Shown here: in pieces, positions 32,944 through 42,045 of the stretch
How the letters are laid out: each line of letters begins with the position of its first letter
Position numbering within the stretch: position 1 is the first letter of the stretch
Assembly: GCF_002101705.1 (NCBI RefSeq)
Contig: NZ_LQPC01000050.1
Coordinates: 38,696 to 102,695 of the forward strand
Source: Mycolicibacterium iranicum
GTDB lineage: Bacteria > Actinomycetota > Actinomycetes > Mycobacteriales > Mycobacteriaceae
DNA: 64,000 bases
Direction of reading: 5' to 3'
The notes under the pieces: model-generated
The model's input: the letters and a program-made list of their open reading frames with translations, nothing else
What the model was told of the DNA's origin: nothing
Database searches by the model: none
Program-made: the position numbers and the translations under genes

Positions 32944-33042
32944 TTCCCCGGTCAGGCCGGCTCATGTATTGCGCGAACTGTCCCTTGCTGGAACGAGACC
33001 GGGAGTAATCTGACAGGTCGGTTCCAGGGTCAAGGAGCGGCC

Positions 33043-33657
33043 ATGGCAGTTCCGAACGGCGATATGTCGACGAGCGTGGTGGTGCCTGCGCAGGGCGGCG
33101 CGGTTGTGAGCCTGGCGGCCGGGAAACGCGTGAAAATCGTCGACGTCGAGGGATCTCAGGTCGCCGACGTGTTCGCGGTGTCTGCGACCGATCCGGACGA
33201 ATGGCTGTCAGTGGCCGTCACCAGAGCCTGGAACTGGCGGCTGTTCCCAGCCGTCGGCGGGTCCTTTTGGACCACCGCCTACCGTCCCCTTCTCGCCTTC
33301 GAACAGGACGACTCGCCGGGGGTGCACGACATGATGTTTGCCCCGTGTAGCGCGGAGATGTACAGCGCGCTGGGGCATTTCGGTCACCATCCGAGCTGCA
33401 GCGAGAACTTTCGCGCGGAGGCGGCGAAGGTCGAATGGTTCCCGGCGCACGTGCCCGATCCGGTCAACTTATTTCAACGGACCCGGATAGAAGACAATGG
33501 CGTCCTCACCGCTCTCCCGGCGTTGAGCCGACCGGGTGACTCCGTGACCTTGCGCGCGGAGATGGCGGTCTTCGTCATCGTGACCGCATGCTCGATGGAC
33601 CTCGAACCGATCAACGGAGACAACTGCGGTTCACTGCTGCTCGAGATCGGGCCATAG
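33043..33657 (+). CDS. DUF1989 family protein (urea carboxylase-associated type)
   Basis: 204 aa, ATG preceded by AAGGAG. Typical elements are VVPAQGGAVVSLAAGKRVKIVDVEGSQVADVF, HDMMFAPCSAEMY, HPSCSENF and the C-terminal TACSMDLEPINGDNCG. DUF1989 proteins accompany urea or guanidine carboxylases, and some form carboxyguanidine deiminase. Neither partner carboxylase is present here, so the substrate is open but likely a small nitrogen compound. Its stop is one base before the start of the lipoprotein hydrolase, giving a compact three-gene operon with a ligand-gated channel. Confidence 0.85.
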   Translation: MAVPNGDMSTSVVVPAQGGAVVSLAAGKRVKIVDVEGSQVADVFAVSATDPDEWLSVAVTRAWNWRLFPAVGGSFWTTAYRPLLAFEQDDSPGVHDMMFAPCSAEMYSALGHFGHHPSCSENFRAEAAKVEWFPAHVPDPVNLFQRTRIEDNGVLTALPALSRPGDSVTLRAEMAVFVIVTACSMDLEPINGDNCGSLLLEIGP

Positions 33658-33658
33658 C

Positions 33659-35143
33659 GTGGGTACCGCGGCGAGATCGGTGAGCGTCCTGCTCACCGGT
33701 GCGGTGCTTCTCGCGAGTTGTTCAGCGGCCCCGCGCGAAAACGCCCCGGCATCAGCCCTTCCGGTCCCTCAGCTCAGCGAGTGGACCTCGTGCTCGGGTG
33801 AAGGCTCGGCGGGCCTGGAGTGCGCGACGTTGACAGTGCCCTACGACTACAGCCGCACCGACGGACCGCGATTCACCATCCCTGTCCGCCGAATCCCGTC
33901 CTCGGCCGCGAATCCGCAACTGCTGGTGATGAACCCGGGCGGCCCCGGCGTCAGCGGTGTCGGGGATCTGACCTCGGGTCGGGACTACTACCAGAAGTTC
34001 GCCGAGGTCTACACGGTGGTGTCCTTCGATCCGCGCGGCATGGGTGGGTCGAGCCCGGCCGTGTCGTGCCTCGACGATGCGCAGAAGGCGGCGATCTTCG
34101 ACCAGCCCAGTGTGCCTCGAACCGAGCCCGACATTCGACGCCGTCAAGAACTCTCGGCGGGCATCGGCGCGGCGTGTGAGCGTCAATTCGCCTCGGCCCT
34201 CAGCCATCTCGGTACCGAGAACGTGGTCCGCGATGTGGATGCCCTTCGGGCAGCGATGGGTTTCGAGGAGGTCAGCTACCTGGGCTACTCCTACGGGACT
34301 TTCCTCGGGGCGCTGTACCTGCAGACGTTCCCGCAGCGCACCGGCCGAGTAGTGCTGTACTCAGTCATGGCGCCCGAGCTGGATTATCGCGAGGTCCGGC
34401 ACGGTCAAGCCATCGGAATGCAAGCCAGTGTCACTGCTTTCGCGCAAGATTGTCTGCGTCGCACCGACTGCCCACTGACCGGTCCGGTGGAGAACGCGGT
34501 GCGCACGATCGTCGGTCTCATCGATCGGCTCGACGCGACGCCCCACCGCGAACCTGACGGGCGGCAACTGTCGGGGTCGAGGATGCTGGCTTTGGTCGAA
34601 TCCTCGCAGTACATGCCACAGTCGGGATGGCCGACCTTGAGGACAGCGCTCGGCGACGCCCTGGCAGGCCGGTGGTCAGAGGTGGTCGAGGCCGCCTATT
34701 CCCCCGACTTGATGGTGAATCCCGCTGACTCGGAGTACCTCTCGGTGGTGTGCACAGACTTCGCCACCGAACGCGATCCGAAGCGTCCGGGCGAGTTGGC
34801 GCCGCTGTGGGCGAAGGAAAGCCCGATCAGCGGCGGCAATTGGGCGTGGTCGCTGGCGCCGTGTGAGTCCTGGCCCGTCGCCCCCGTTCGCAGACCCGCT
34901 CCCGTGAAGCCTGAAGGCGGCGGCCCCGTGCTGATCCTCACCACCACCGGCGACCCAGCTACCCCAGAGGAATGGGCGCGCTCCTTGCACGGTCAGATCA
35001 GCGGATCATCACTCGTGATCGCTCCCGGCCCAGGGCATCTGGCGAGTTCCCAGAACGCGTGTGCCGACGAGATGCTCATGGCATTCCTGCTGCGCGGTGC
35101 GACGCCGCCTGAACCGCTCTTCACCTGTCCAGCCACTCCATGA
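33659..35143 (+). CDS. Lipoprotein alpha/beta hydrolase, tripeptidyl-aminopeptidase-like
   Basis: 494 aa from a GTG. A lipobox LLASC follows a short signal sequence. The alpha/beta hydrolase core has the oxyanion-side motif NPGGPGVSG, DPRGMGGSSP, and the nucleophile elbow GYSYGTFLG; the C-terminal TAP-like part carries GDPATP and a probable catalytic His in GPGHLASS. Close types in mycobacteria are the exported CaeA-like and Rv2672-like proteases/esterases. It would act outside the membrane on peptides, amides or esters. The stop overlaps the next start (ATGA), so it is translated with the ion channel gene. Confidence 0.88.
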   Translation: MGTAARSVSVLLTGAVLLASCSAAPRENAPASALPVPQLSEWTSCSGEGSAGLECATLTVPYDYSRTDGPRFTIPVRRIPSSAANPQLLVMNPGGPGVSGVGDLTSGRDYYQKFAEVYTVVSFDPRGMGGSSPAVSCLDDAQKAAIFDQPSVPRTEPDIRRRQELSAGIGAACERQFASALSHLGTENVVRDVDALRAAMGFEEVSYLGYSYGTFLGALYLQTFPQRTGRVVLYSVMAPELDYREVRHGQAIGMQASVTAFAQDCLRRTDCPLTGPVENAVRTIVGLIDRLDATPHREPDGRQLSGSRMLALVESSQYMPQSGWPTLRTALGDALAGRWSEVVEAAYSPDLMVNPADSEYLSVVCTDFATERDPKRPGELAPLWAKESPISGGNWAWSLAPCESWPVAPVRRPAPVKPEGGGPVLILTTTGDPATPEEWARSLHGQISGSSLVIAPGPGHLASSQNACADEMLMAFLLRGATPPEPLFTCPATP

Positions 35144-36186
35144 GACGCGCGGCGAGTGTTGCAGTGGTCCTTGCGGTCGCCGCGCTGCTCGGACTGGCCG
35201 ATTGGACGGCAAGTCTGCAGAGCGAACAAAAACCAACCGCTTCTACCACGATCAGGCATCTGTCCACCGAGGACAAGGCTGGCGCCGATGAGGTGCTTGC
35301 CGGTGTCTACGTGTCCAATATTCAGGCCATCAATCTGACCACCAACAGCTTCGATGCCGACTTCTACGTGTGGCTGCGGTGGCGGAACCCCGACCTCGAC
35401 CCCACGGCCGGGGTGGAGGTGATGAACCCCTACCAGTCCTGGGCGCTGGTGGTCACCCCGGTGTACGACGAGCCGCAGCTTCAGCCCGACGGGAGCCTAC
35501 TGTGGCTGGCCCGCTACCAAGGTTCGTTCAACTCGCCACTGTCGTTGTCGGACTACCCCTTTGAGCGGCAGACTCTGCGCATCATCATCGAGGACGGCCT
35601 CGGCACCACCCGAGACGTCGTCTACCGGCCCGACAGCGATCCGATCGCGTTGGATCCCGAGGTAACCCTGCCCGGTTACCGCATTGGTGAGCCACAGATC
35701 GACTTCGGCGAATTCACCTACACCTCCTCCTTCGGGGAGGTCGAGAGCACGCGGGAGAGCCGCACGTATCCGAGGATCACGGTCAGCATCCCGTTGTCTT
35801 CGCCCGCAGCATCGGGAATCGTCAAGACGATCTTGCCGGTCACCATTGTTCTGATCGCCGCCGCTCTCGCGCTGATGGTTCCCGTGGTGCATGTGGACGC
35901 CAAGATCGGTCTGGGGATCACGGCCCTGTTGGCCCTGGTAGCCATGCACTGGGGAGTGTCCTCGACGCTGCCCGACGCGAGCTACCTCCTGATGATCGAC
36001 GTCCTGTATCTGCTGTCCTACGCAGCCGTGACGGCCATCCTCGCCGTCACGGTCGCCGGCATCTACGTCAGGCAATCCCGTGGTGAGCAGGCCGCGTCTG
36101 GTGTAGAGCGGCGTGCGCTGGTGCTGATCGCCGGCGCGGTAGTGATAGGGCTCGCGCTTGTCCTGCTGTTCTATCTTCCGGAGTGA
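35140..36186 (+). CDS. Prokaryotic pentameric ligand-gated ion channel homologue
   Basis: 348 aa. An N-terminal hydrophobic segment is followed by a beta-rich extracellular domain (45-220) with VYVSNIQAINLTTNSFDADFYVWLRW and the loop YPFERQ (139-144), the Cys-less equivalent of the Cys-loop with its conserved Pro-Phe. Four spans follow: about 228-250, 255-273, 283-310 and 325-346. The second aligns without gaps to the GLIC pore helix from memory, placing D253 at -2', T261 at 6' and L264 at 9'; the conserved LP at 277-278 precedes span 3. It is predicted to form a cation-conducting pentamer gated by an external ligand. Confidence 0.85.
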   Translation: MRRAASVAVVLAVAALLGLADWTASLQSEQKPTASTTIRHLSTEDKAGADEVLAGVYVSNIQAINLTTNSFDADFYVWLRWRNPDLDPTAGVEVMNPYQSWALVVTPVYDEPQLQPDGSLLWLARYQGSFNSPLSLSDYPFERQTLRIIIEDGLGTTRDVVYRPDSDPIALDPEVTLPGYRIGEPQIDFGEFTYTSSFGEVESTRESRTYPRITVSIPLSSPAASGIVKTILPVTIVLIAAALALMVPVVHVDAKIGLGITALLALVAMHWGVSSTLPDASYLLMIDVLYLLSYAAVTAILAVTVAGIYVRQSRGEQAASGVERRALVLIAGAVVIGLALVLLFYLPE

Positions 36187-36268
36187 GCCGGCACCCGGCG
36201 CCGCCTATTTCGAGGCCTTCAAGTCGACAGCCTGGACCCCGATTCGGGAAAAGCGGCTGGTAAAAGGG

Positions 36269-36341
36269 TGCCCCCGGCAGGATTCGAACCTGCGGCCTTC
36301 TGCTCCGGAGGCAGACGCTCTATCCCCTGAGCTACGGGGGC
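36269..36341 (-). tRNA. tRNA-Arg, anticodon CCG
   Basis: 73 nt, read on the minus strand from 36341. The acceptor stem GCCCCCG pairs with CGGGGGC, the D-stem is GCTC/GAGC, the anticodon stem TCTGC/GCAGA encloses CTCCGGA (anticodon CCG), and the T-arm is GCAGG-TTCGAAT-CCTGC. The discriminator is A and the CCA end is not encoded. It decodes CGG. It lies divergent to argS, 210 bp away. Confidence 0.96.
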
Positions 36342-36550
36342 GCGTGCTGTGACAGCTGCGCCGGTTGGGCCTGAACAGACTAACGCATCCACGACACGAT
36401 CAATGAACACATCGGTAGGGGCCGACATCCACCGCTTCGACGGGTCGCACGTGGGCACGGATCGGTCGCGGCAGGCGCCCTTGCAGCCCTGGGCCGGCGA
36501 CGGGGAAACGGATTCGGCCCGGAACAGGTCAGACCATAGGATGGACCCTC

Positions 36551-38203
36551 GTGACCCCCGCCGATCTGGCCGAACTGCTCAAGGCCACCGCCGCCGCGGT
36601 GCTGGCCGAGCACGCCCTCGACTCCGCTGCCCTGCCCGACGTCGTCACCGTCGAGCGTCCGCGCAACCCCGAGCACGGCGATTACGCGACCAACCTGGCA
36701 CTGCAGCTCGGCAAGAAGGTGGGCGTCAATCCTCGCGAGCTTGCGGGCTGGCTGGCTGAAGCGCTCCTGGCGAACGACGGCATCGCCGCCGCCGACGTTG
36801 CAGGTCCGGGCTTTGTCAACCTGCGAATCGAGGCGTCGGCGCAGAACGTGATCGTCGGTGACGTCATCGCGGCCGGTACCGCGTACGGACACTCGGCCGA
36901 CCTCGGTGGCAAGAACGTGAACCTCGAGTTCGTTTCTGCCAACCCGACCGGCCCCATCCATATCGGTGGCACCCGGTGGGCCGCGGTCGGCGACGCCCTG
37001 GGGCGGTTGTTGACCACCCAGGGGGCCGAAGTCGTCCGCGAGTACTACTTCAACGACCACGGCGCCCAGATCGACCGGTTCACCAACTCTCTGATCGCGT
37101 CCGCGAAGGGGGAGCCGACACCGGAGGACGGATACGCAGGCACCTACATCGCCGACATCGCGGGACAGGTTCTCGCGAAGGAGCCCGATGCACTCAACCT
37201 GCCCGACGCCGAGATGCGGGAAACGTTCCGGGCGATCGGCGTGAACCTGATGTTCGACCACATCAAGCAGTCACTGCACGAGTTCGGCACCGACTTCGAC
37301 GTCTACACCCACGAAGACTCGATGCACACGTCCGGCCGCGTGGAGCAAGCCATCGCGAAGCTGCGCGAGACCGGGTTCGCCTACGAGAAGGACGGCGCAG
37401 TCTGGTTGCGTACCACGGACTTCGGAGACGACAAGGACCGCGTCGTCATCAAGAGCGACGGCAAGCCCGCCTACATCGCCGGTGACCTCGCGTACTTCCT
37501 CGACAAGCGTAAACGTGGCTTCGACCTGTGCATCTACATGCTCGGGGCCGACCACCACGGCTACATCGCCCGGCTGAAGGCCTCGGCGGCAGCGCTGGGC
37601 GACGATCCCGACACCGTCGAGGTGCTGATCGGCCAGATGGTCAACCTCGTTCGTGACGGCCAGCCGGTCCGGATGAGCAAGCGTGCCGGCACGGTCATCA
37701 CCCTCGACGATCTCGTCGAGGCCATCGGCGTCGACGCCGCCCGCTACTCACTGATCCGTAGCTCGGTCGACACCCCCATCGACATCGACCTCGCGCTGTG
37801 GTCGTCGGCCTCAGCTGAGAACCCGGTCTACTACGTGCAATACGCGCATGCACGGTTGTCCGCGCTGGCGCGCAACGCCGCTGAACTCGGAATCACCCCT
37901 GACACCGCGCGGGTGGATCTGCTGACCCATGACAAGGAAGGCACCCTGATCCGCAATCTGGGGGAGTTCCCGCGGATTCTCAAGACTGCGGCGAGCCTGC
38001 GTGAGCCGCACCGCGTGTCGCGCTACCTCGAAGATCTCGCCGGGGACTACCACCGGTTCTACGACGCGTGCCGAGTGCTGCCTCAGGGTGACGAAGAGCC
38101 CGGTGAGCTGCACGCCGCACGGCTGGCACTGTGCGCCGCTACCCGGCAGGTGATCGCCAACGGCCTGGGCATCCTCGGTGTCAGTGCGCCGGAGCGGATG
38201 TGA
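36551..38203 (+). CDS. argS: Arginyl-tRNA synthetase
   Basis: 550 aa from a GTG. Class I signatures are NPTGPIHIGGTRW (HIGH-like) and RMSKRAGTVITLDDL (KMSKS-like), with the N-terminal additional domain of ArgRS (residues 1-110) and an anticodon-binding helical C-terminus. It charges tRNA-Arg in the cytosol. The 209-bp gap upstream (36342-36550) contains no gene. The GTG start of lysA overlaps its stop, beginning an overlapping operon of amino-acid genes. Confidence 0.97.
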   Translation: MTPADLAELLKATAAAVLAEHALDSAALPDVVTVERPRNPEHGDYATNLALQLGKKVGVNPRELAGWLAEALLANDGIAAADVAGPGFVNLRIEASAQNVIVGDVIAAGTAYGHSADLGGKNVNLEFVSANPTGPIHIGGTRWAAVGDALGRLLTTQGAEVVREYYFNDHGAQIDRFTNSLIASAKGEPTPEDGYAGTYIADIAGQVLAKEPDALNLPDAEMRETFRAIGVNLMFDHIKQSLHEFGTDFDVYTHEDSMHTSGRVEQAIAKLRETGFAYEKDGAVWLRTTDFGDDKDRVVIKSDGKPAYIAGDLAYFLDKRKRGFDLCIYMLGADHHGYIARLKASAAALGDDPDTVEVLIGQMVNLVRDGQPVRMSKRAGTVITLDDLVEAIGVDAARYSLIRSSVDTPIDIDLALWSSASAENPVYYVQYAHARLSALARNAAELGITPDTARVDLLTHDKEGTLIRNLGEFPRILKTAASLREPHRVSRYLEDLAGDYHRFYDACRVLPQGDEEPGELHAARLALCAATRQVIANGLGILGVSAPERM

Positions 38204-39633
38204 TCGCGCACCCGGCCGGCCCCAGACACGCCGAAGAAATCCAGGCTGCCGCGACGCCGGAGCGTCCGCTGACTGCCGCCGAAGTGCTGCAACTCGCGCC
38301 GAATGTGTGGCCGCAGAACACTGTTCGTGACCTCGACGGAGGTCTCGTCTCCGTCGCGGGCGTCTCCGTCACCGACATCGCCGCCGAGTTCGGCACCCCG
38401 GTCTTCGTCATCGACGAGGCTGACTTCCGTGCTCGCTGCCGCGACATCTCGTCGGCATTCGGCGGAGGTGAGTACGTCCACTACGCGGCCAAGGCGTTCC
38501 TGTGCTCGGAGATCGCACGATGGGTCGACGAAGAGGGGTTGTCGCTCGATGTCGCCACGGGCGGCGAGCTTGCCGTCGCGCTGCACGCCGGTTTCCCTGC
38601 CGAGCGAATCACGATGCACGGCAACAACAAATCTGTCGAGGAGCTGACGGCAGCGGTCAAGAACCGCGTCGGCCACGTGGTGGTCGACTCCATGGTGGAG
38701 ATCGACCGCCTCGACCGGATTGCGGCCGAAAACGGAACCGTTCAGGACGTTCTGGTCCGTGTCACCGTCGGCGTGGAGGCGCATACCCACGAGTTCATCT
38801 CGACCGCGCACGAGGACCAGAAGTTCGGACTGTCGCTGGCGTCCGGCGCTGCGATGGCCGCGGTACGCCGCGTTTTCGAGACCGACAACCTGCGACTTGT
38901 CGGTCTGCACAGCCACATCGGTTCGCAGATCTTCGACGTCGCGGGTTTCGAAATCGCCGCGCACCGGGTGATCGGCCTGTTGCGCGACGTCGTGGCCGAA
39001 TTCGGTGTTGAGAAGACCTCGCAGATGGACATCGTCGACCTCGGTGGTGGACTGGGCATTTCCTACCTGCCGCATGACAATCCGCCGCCGATGAGCGAGC
39101 TAGCGAGCAAGCTGAAGGGGATCGTGCGCAGCGAGTCCGAGGCCGTCGGGTTGCCTGCTCCGAAGCTGGTGGTCGAGCCCGGCCGCGCCATCGCCGGACC
39201 CGGCACCATCACGCTCTACGAGGTGGGCACCGTCAAAGACGTTGCCGTCAGCCCGACCGCGCACCGCCGGTACGTCAGCGTGGACGGTGGGATGAGCGAC
39301 AACATCCGCACCTCGCTGTATGGCGCCGAATACGACGTCCGGCTGCTGTCGCGGACCAGCGAAGCGACCCCGACGCTGTCTCGGGTGGTCGGCAAGCACT
39401 GTGAGAGCGGGGACATCGTGGTGCGCGACGCGTGGCTGCCCGACGACGTAACGCCGGGGGACCTGCTCGGCGTCGCCGCGACCGGCGCATACTGCTACTC
39501 GATGTCGAGCCGCTACAACCTGATCGGCCGGCCCGCTGTGGTGGCCGTGCGCGACGGACGGGCCCGCCTGATCCTGCGCCGGGAGACGGTCGACGATCTA
39601 CTGAGTCTGGAAGTAAGTGAGGTAAAGCGGTGA
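38200..39633 (+). CDS. lysA: Diaminopimelate decarboxylase
   Basis: 477 aa from the GTG at 38200, which overlaps the argS stop (ATGTGA). The PLP lysine is in YVHYAAKAFLCSE (K98), and the fold III signatures HSHIGSQIFD and VEPGRAIAGPG with YVSVDGGMSDN are present. It makes L-lysine from meso-diaminopimelate, the last step of lysine synthesis. The N-terminus is about 30 residues longer than in M. tuberculosis, from memory, so a downstream start cannot be excluded. The hom start overlaps the stop (GTGA). Confidence 0.95.
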   Translation: MIAHPAGPRHAEEIQAAATPERPLTAAEVLQLAPNVWPQNTVRDLDGGLVSVAGVSVTDIAAEFGTPVFVIDEADFRARCRDISSAFGGGEYVHYAAKAFLCSEIARWVDEEGLSLDVATGGELAVALHAGFPAERITMHGNNKSVEELTAAVKNRVGHVVVDSMVEIDRLDRIAAENGTVQDVLVRVTVGVEAHTHEFISTAHEDQKFGLSLASGAAMAAVRRVFETDNLRLVGLHSHIGSQIFDVAGFEIAAHRVIGLLRDVVAEFGVEKTSQMDIVDLGGGLGISYLPHDNPPPMSELASKLKGIVRSESEAVGLPAPKLVVEPGRAIAGPGTITLYEVGTVKDVAVSPTAHRRYVSVDGGMSDNIRTSLYGAEYDVRLLSRTSEATPTLSRVVGKHCESGDIVVRDAWLPDDVTPGDLLGVAATGAYCYSMSSRYNLIGRPAVVAVRDGRARLILRRETVDDLLSLEVSEVKR

Positions 39634-40958
39634 GTGACGTGGCAGAAAAGCCGATCGGAATAGCCGTACTGGGGCTGGGCAATGTCGGCAGCCAGGTGGT
39701 GCGCATCATCGAGGAGAGCGCGGCCGACCTGACGGCCCGTATCGGCGCGCCGCTGGTCGTGCGCGGGATCGGTGTCCGGCGGGTGGCCGAAGACCGCGGT
39801 GTGCCGGCGGATCTTCTCACCGACAACATCGAAGAACTGGTCTCCCGCGACGACGTCGACATCGTCGTCGAGGTGATGGGACCGGTGGAGCCCGCCCGCA
39901 AGGCGATCCTCGCCGCGCTCGAACAGGGCAAGTCCGTCGTCACCGCCAACAAGGCCCTGATGGCCGTGTCGGCCGGCGAGCTCGCTCAGGCGGCCGAGAG
40001 CGCCCACGTCGACCTCTACTTCGAAGCCGCTGTCGCCGGGGCTATCCCCGTCATCCGGCCGCTGACCCAGTCGCTGGCCGGCGACACCGTCCTGCGAGTG
40101 GCCGGAATCGTCAACGGCACCACGAACTACATCCTCTCGGAGATGGACAGCACCGGCGCCGACTACGCCAGTGCCCTCGCCGACGCCGGCGCGCTCGGAT
40201 ACGCCGAGGCTGATCCGACCGCCGACGTCGAAGGCTACGACGCAGCGGCCAAAGCGGCGATCCTCGCGTCGATCGCGTTCCACACGCGCGTCACCGCCGA
40301 CGACGTCTACCGGGAGGGTATGACGAAGGTGTCGGCGGCAGACTTCGCGTCCGCCCGTGCCCTCGGCTGCACGATCAAGCTGCTCGCGATCTGCGAGCGG
40401 CTCGTCGACGACGAAGGGCGGGAACGGGTTTCAGCCCGTGTCTACCCGGCGCTGGTGCCGCTGGAGCACCCGTTGGCCTCCGTCAACGGCGCCTTCAACG
40501 CGGTCGTCGTCGAGGCCGAGGCGGCGGGACGGCTGATGTTCTACGGACAGGGCGCAGGCGGTGCGCCCACGGCGTCGGCCGTGCTCGGCGACGTGGTGAT
40601 GGCCGCGCGCAACCGTGTGCAGGGGGGCCGTGGACCTCGCGAGTCCAAGTACGCCAAGCTCCCGGTCGCGCCGATCGGCTTCATCCCCACCCGCTACTAC
40701 GTCAACATGAACGTGGCAGACCGGCCCGGTGTGCTGTCAGCCGTCGCGGCCCAGTTCTCCAAGCGTGAGGTCAGTATCGCCGAGGTACGCCAGGAGGGGA
40801 TGGTCGACGAAGGCGGGCAGCGCTGCGGCGCCCGCATCGTGGTGGTGACCCATCAGGCCACCGACGCCGCCCTCTCGGAAACCGTTGCCGCACTGGCCGA
40901 TCTGGACGTCGTGCAAAACATCAACAGTGTCCTGCGCTTGGAAGGGACCACAGAGTGA
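39630..40958 (+). CDS. thrA: Homoserine dehydrogenase
   Basis: 442 aa from a GTG overlapping the lysA stop. The dinucleotide motif LGLGNVGSQVV, VTANKALMAV and the catalytic-domain segment AGIVNGTTNYILSEM are intact. A C-terminal ACT domain (YYVNMNVADRPGVLSAVAAQFSKREVSI) suggests feedback inhibition by threonine. It reduces aspartate semialdehyde to homoserine, feeding threonine and methionine synthesis. Also called hom. The next gene overlaps by GTGA. Confidence 0.96.
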   Translation: MSDVAEKPIGIAVLGLGNVGSQVVRIIEESAADLTARIGAPLVVRGIGVRRVAEDRGVPADLLTDNIEELVSRDDVDIVVEVMGPVEPARKAILAALEQGKSVVTANKALMAVSAGELAQAAESAHVDLYFEAAVAGAIPVIRPLTQSLAGDTVLRVAGIVNGTTNYILSEMDSTGADYASALADAGALGYAEADPTADVEGYDAAAKAAILASIAFHTRVTADDVYREGMTKVSAADFASARALGCTIKLLAICERLVDDEGRERVSARVYPALVPLEHPLASVNGAFNAVVVEAEAAGRLMFYGQGAGGAPTASAVLGDVVMAARNRVQGGRGPRESKYAKLPVAPIGFIPTRYYVNMNVADRPGVLSAVAAQFSKREVSIAEVRQEGMVDEGGQRCGARIVVVTHQATDAALSETVAALADLDVVQNINSVLRLEGTTE

Positions 40959-42034
40959 GTACCACCCGTGCCGTACACCAGCCCTGGCCTGGGCTGATCG
41001 AGGCCTACCGGGACCGGCTCCCGGTCGAGGACACCTGGACCCCGATCACGTTGCGCGAGGGCGGCACCCCGCTGCTGCCTGCGCCGCGGCTCTCCGAATA
41101 CACCGGTTGCACCGTGCATCTGAAGGTCGAAGGGCTCAACCCGACCGGGTCCTTCAAGGACCGCGGCATGACGATGGCCGTCACGGAGGCCGTGTCGCGT
41201 GGGCAGCAGGCCGTGCTGTGCGCCTCCACCGGCAACACGTCGGCATCGGCGGCAGCGTACGCGGCTCGCGCCGGCATCACCTGCGCGGTGCTCGTGCCGC
41301 AGGGCAAGATCGCGATGGGCAAGCTCGCCCAGGCGGTCATGCACGGCGCCAAGATCATCCAGATCGACGGCAACTTCGACGACTGCCTCGAGCTTGCGCG
41401 CAAGCTCACCTCTGACTTCCCGACGGTGTCACTTGTCAACTCCGTCAACCCATTCCGGATCGAAGGTCAGAAGACGGCCTCCTTCGAGATCGTCGACGCG
41501 TTGGGCGACGCCCCTGACATCCATGCACTGCCGGTCGGCAACGCGGGCAACATCACCGCCTACTGGAAGGGCTACACCGAGTACCACCGCGACGGCCTTG
41601 CCACGCGGTTGCCGCGCATGCTCGGCACCCAGGCCGCAGGCGCGGCGCCTCTGGTGCTCGGTGAGCCCGTCAGCGATCCCGAGACGATCGCCACCGCGAT
41701 CCGCATCGGCTCGCCCGCGTCGTGGACCTCGGCAGTCGAAGCCCAACAACAGTCGGACGGTCGATTCCTGGCCGCCACCGACGAAGAGATCCTTGCCGCA
41801 TACCACCTCGTCGCCCGCGCAGAAGGCGTGTTCGTCGAGCCCGCTTCGGCCGCCAGCATCGCCGGCCTGCTGAAGGCCATCGAAGACGGTTGGGTGGCCA
41901 AGGGTTCCACCGTCGTATGCACCGTCACCGGCAACGGCCTCAAGGATCCCGATACCGCGCTGAAGGGCATGCCCGCGGTCATTCCGGTCCCCGTCGACCC
42001 CGTCGCCGTCGTCGCCAAGCTCGGCCTCGTCTAG
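40955..42034 (+). CDS. thrC: Threonine synthase
   Basis: 359 aa from a GTG overlapping the hom stop. The PLP lysine is K68 in LNPTGSFKDRG, with STGNTSASAAAYAARAG and the phosphate-binding GNAGNITAYWKG. It turns O-phosphohomoserine into threonine. Length and motifs match the short, non-plant-type actinobacterial enzyme. The next gene, thrB, starts 11 bp after the stop. Confidence 0.96.
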   Translation: MSTTRAVHQPWPGLIEAYRDRLPVEDTWTPITLREGGTPLLPAPRLSEYTGCTVHLKVEGLNPTGSFKDRGMTMAVTEAVSRGQQAVLCASTGNTSASAAAYAARAGITCAVLVPQGKIAMGKLAQAVMHGAKIIQIDGNFDDCLELARKLTSDFPTVSLVNSVNPFRIEGQKTASFEIVDALGDAPDIHALPVGNAGNITAYWKGYTEYHRDGLATRLPRMLGTQAAGAAPLVLGEPVSDPETIATAIRIGSPASWTSAVEAQQQSDGRFLAATDEEILAAYHLVARAEGVFVEPASAASIAGLLKAIEDGWVAKGSTVVCTVTGNGLKDPDTALKGMPAVIPVPVDPVAVVAKLGLV

Positions 42035-42045
42035 GACGGGACAAC

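Noticed and set aside
36342..36550. Possible T-box or leader element before argS
   Set aside because: No T-box sequence or specifier-type hairpin was found in the 209 bp; ArgRS in actinobacteria is not usually T-box controlled.
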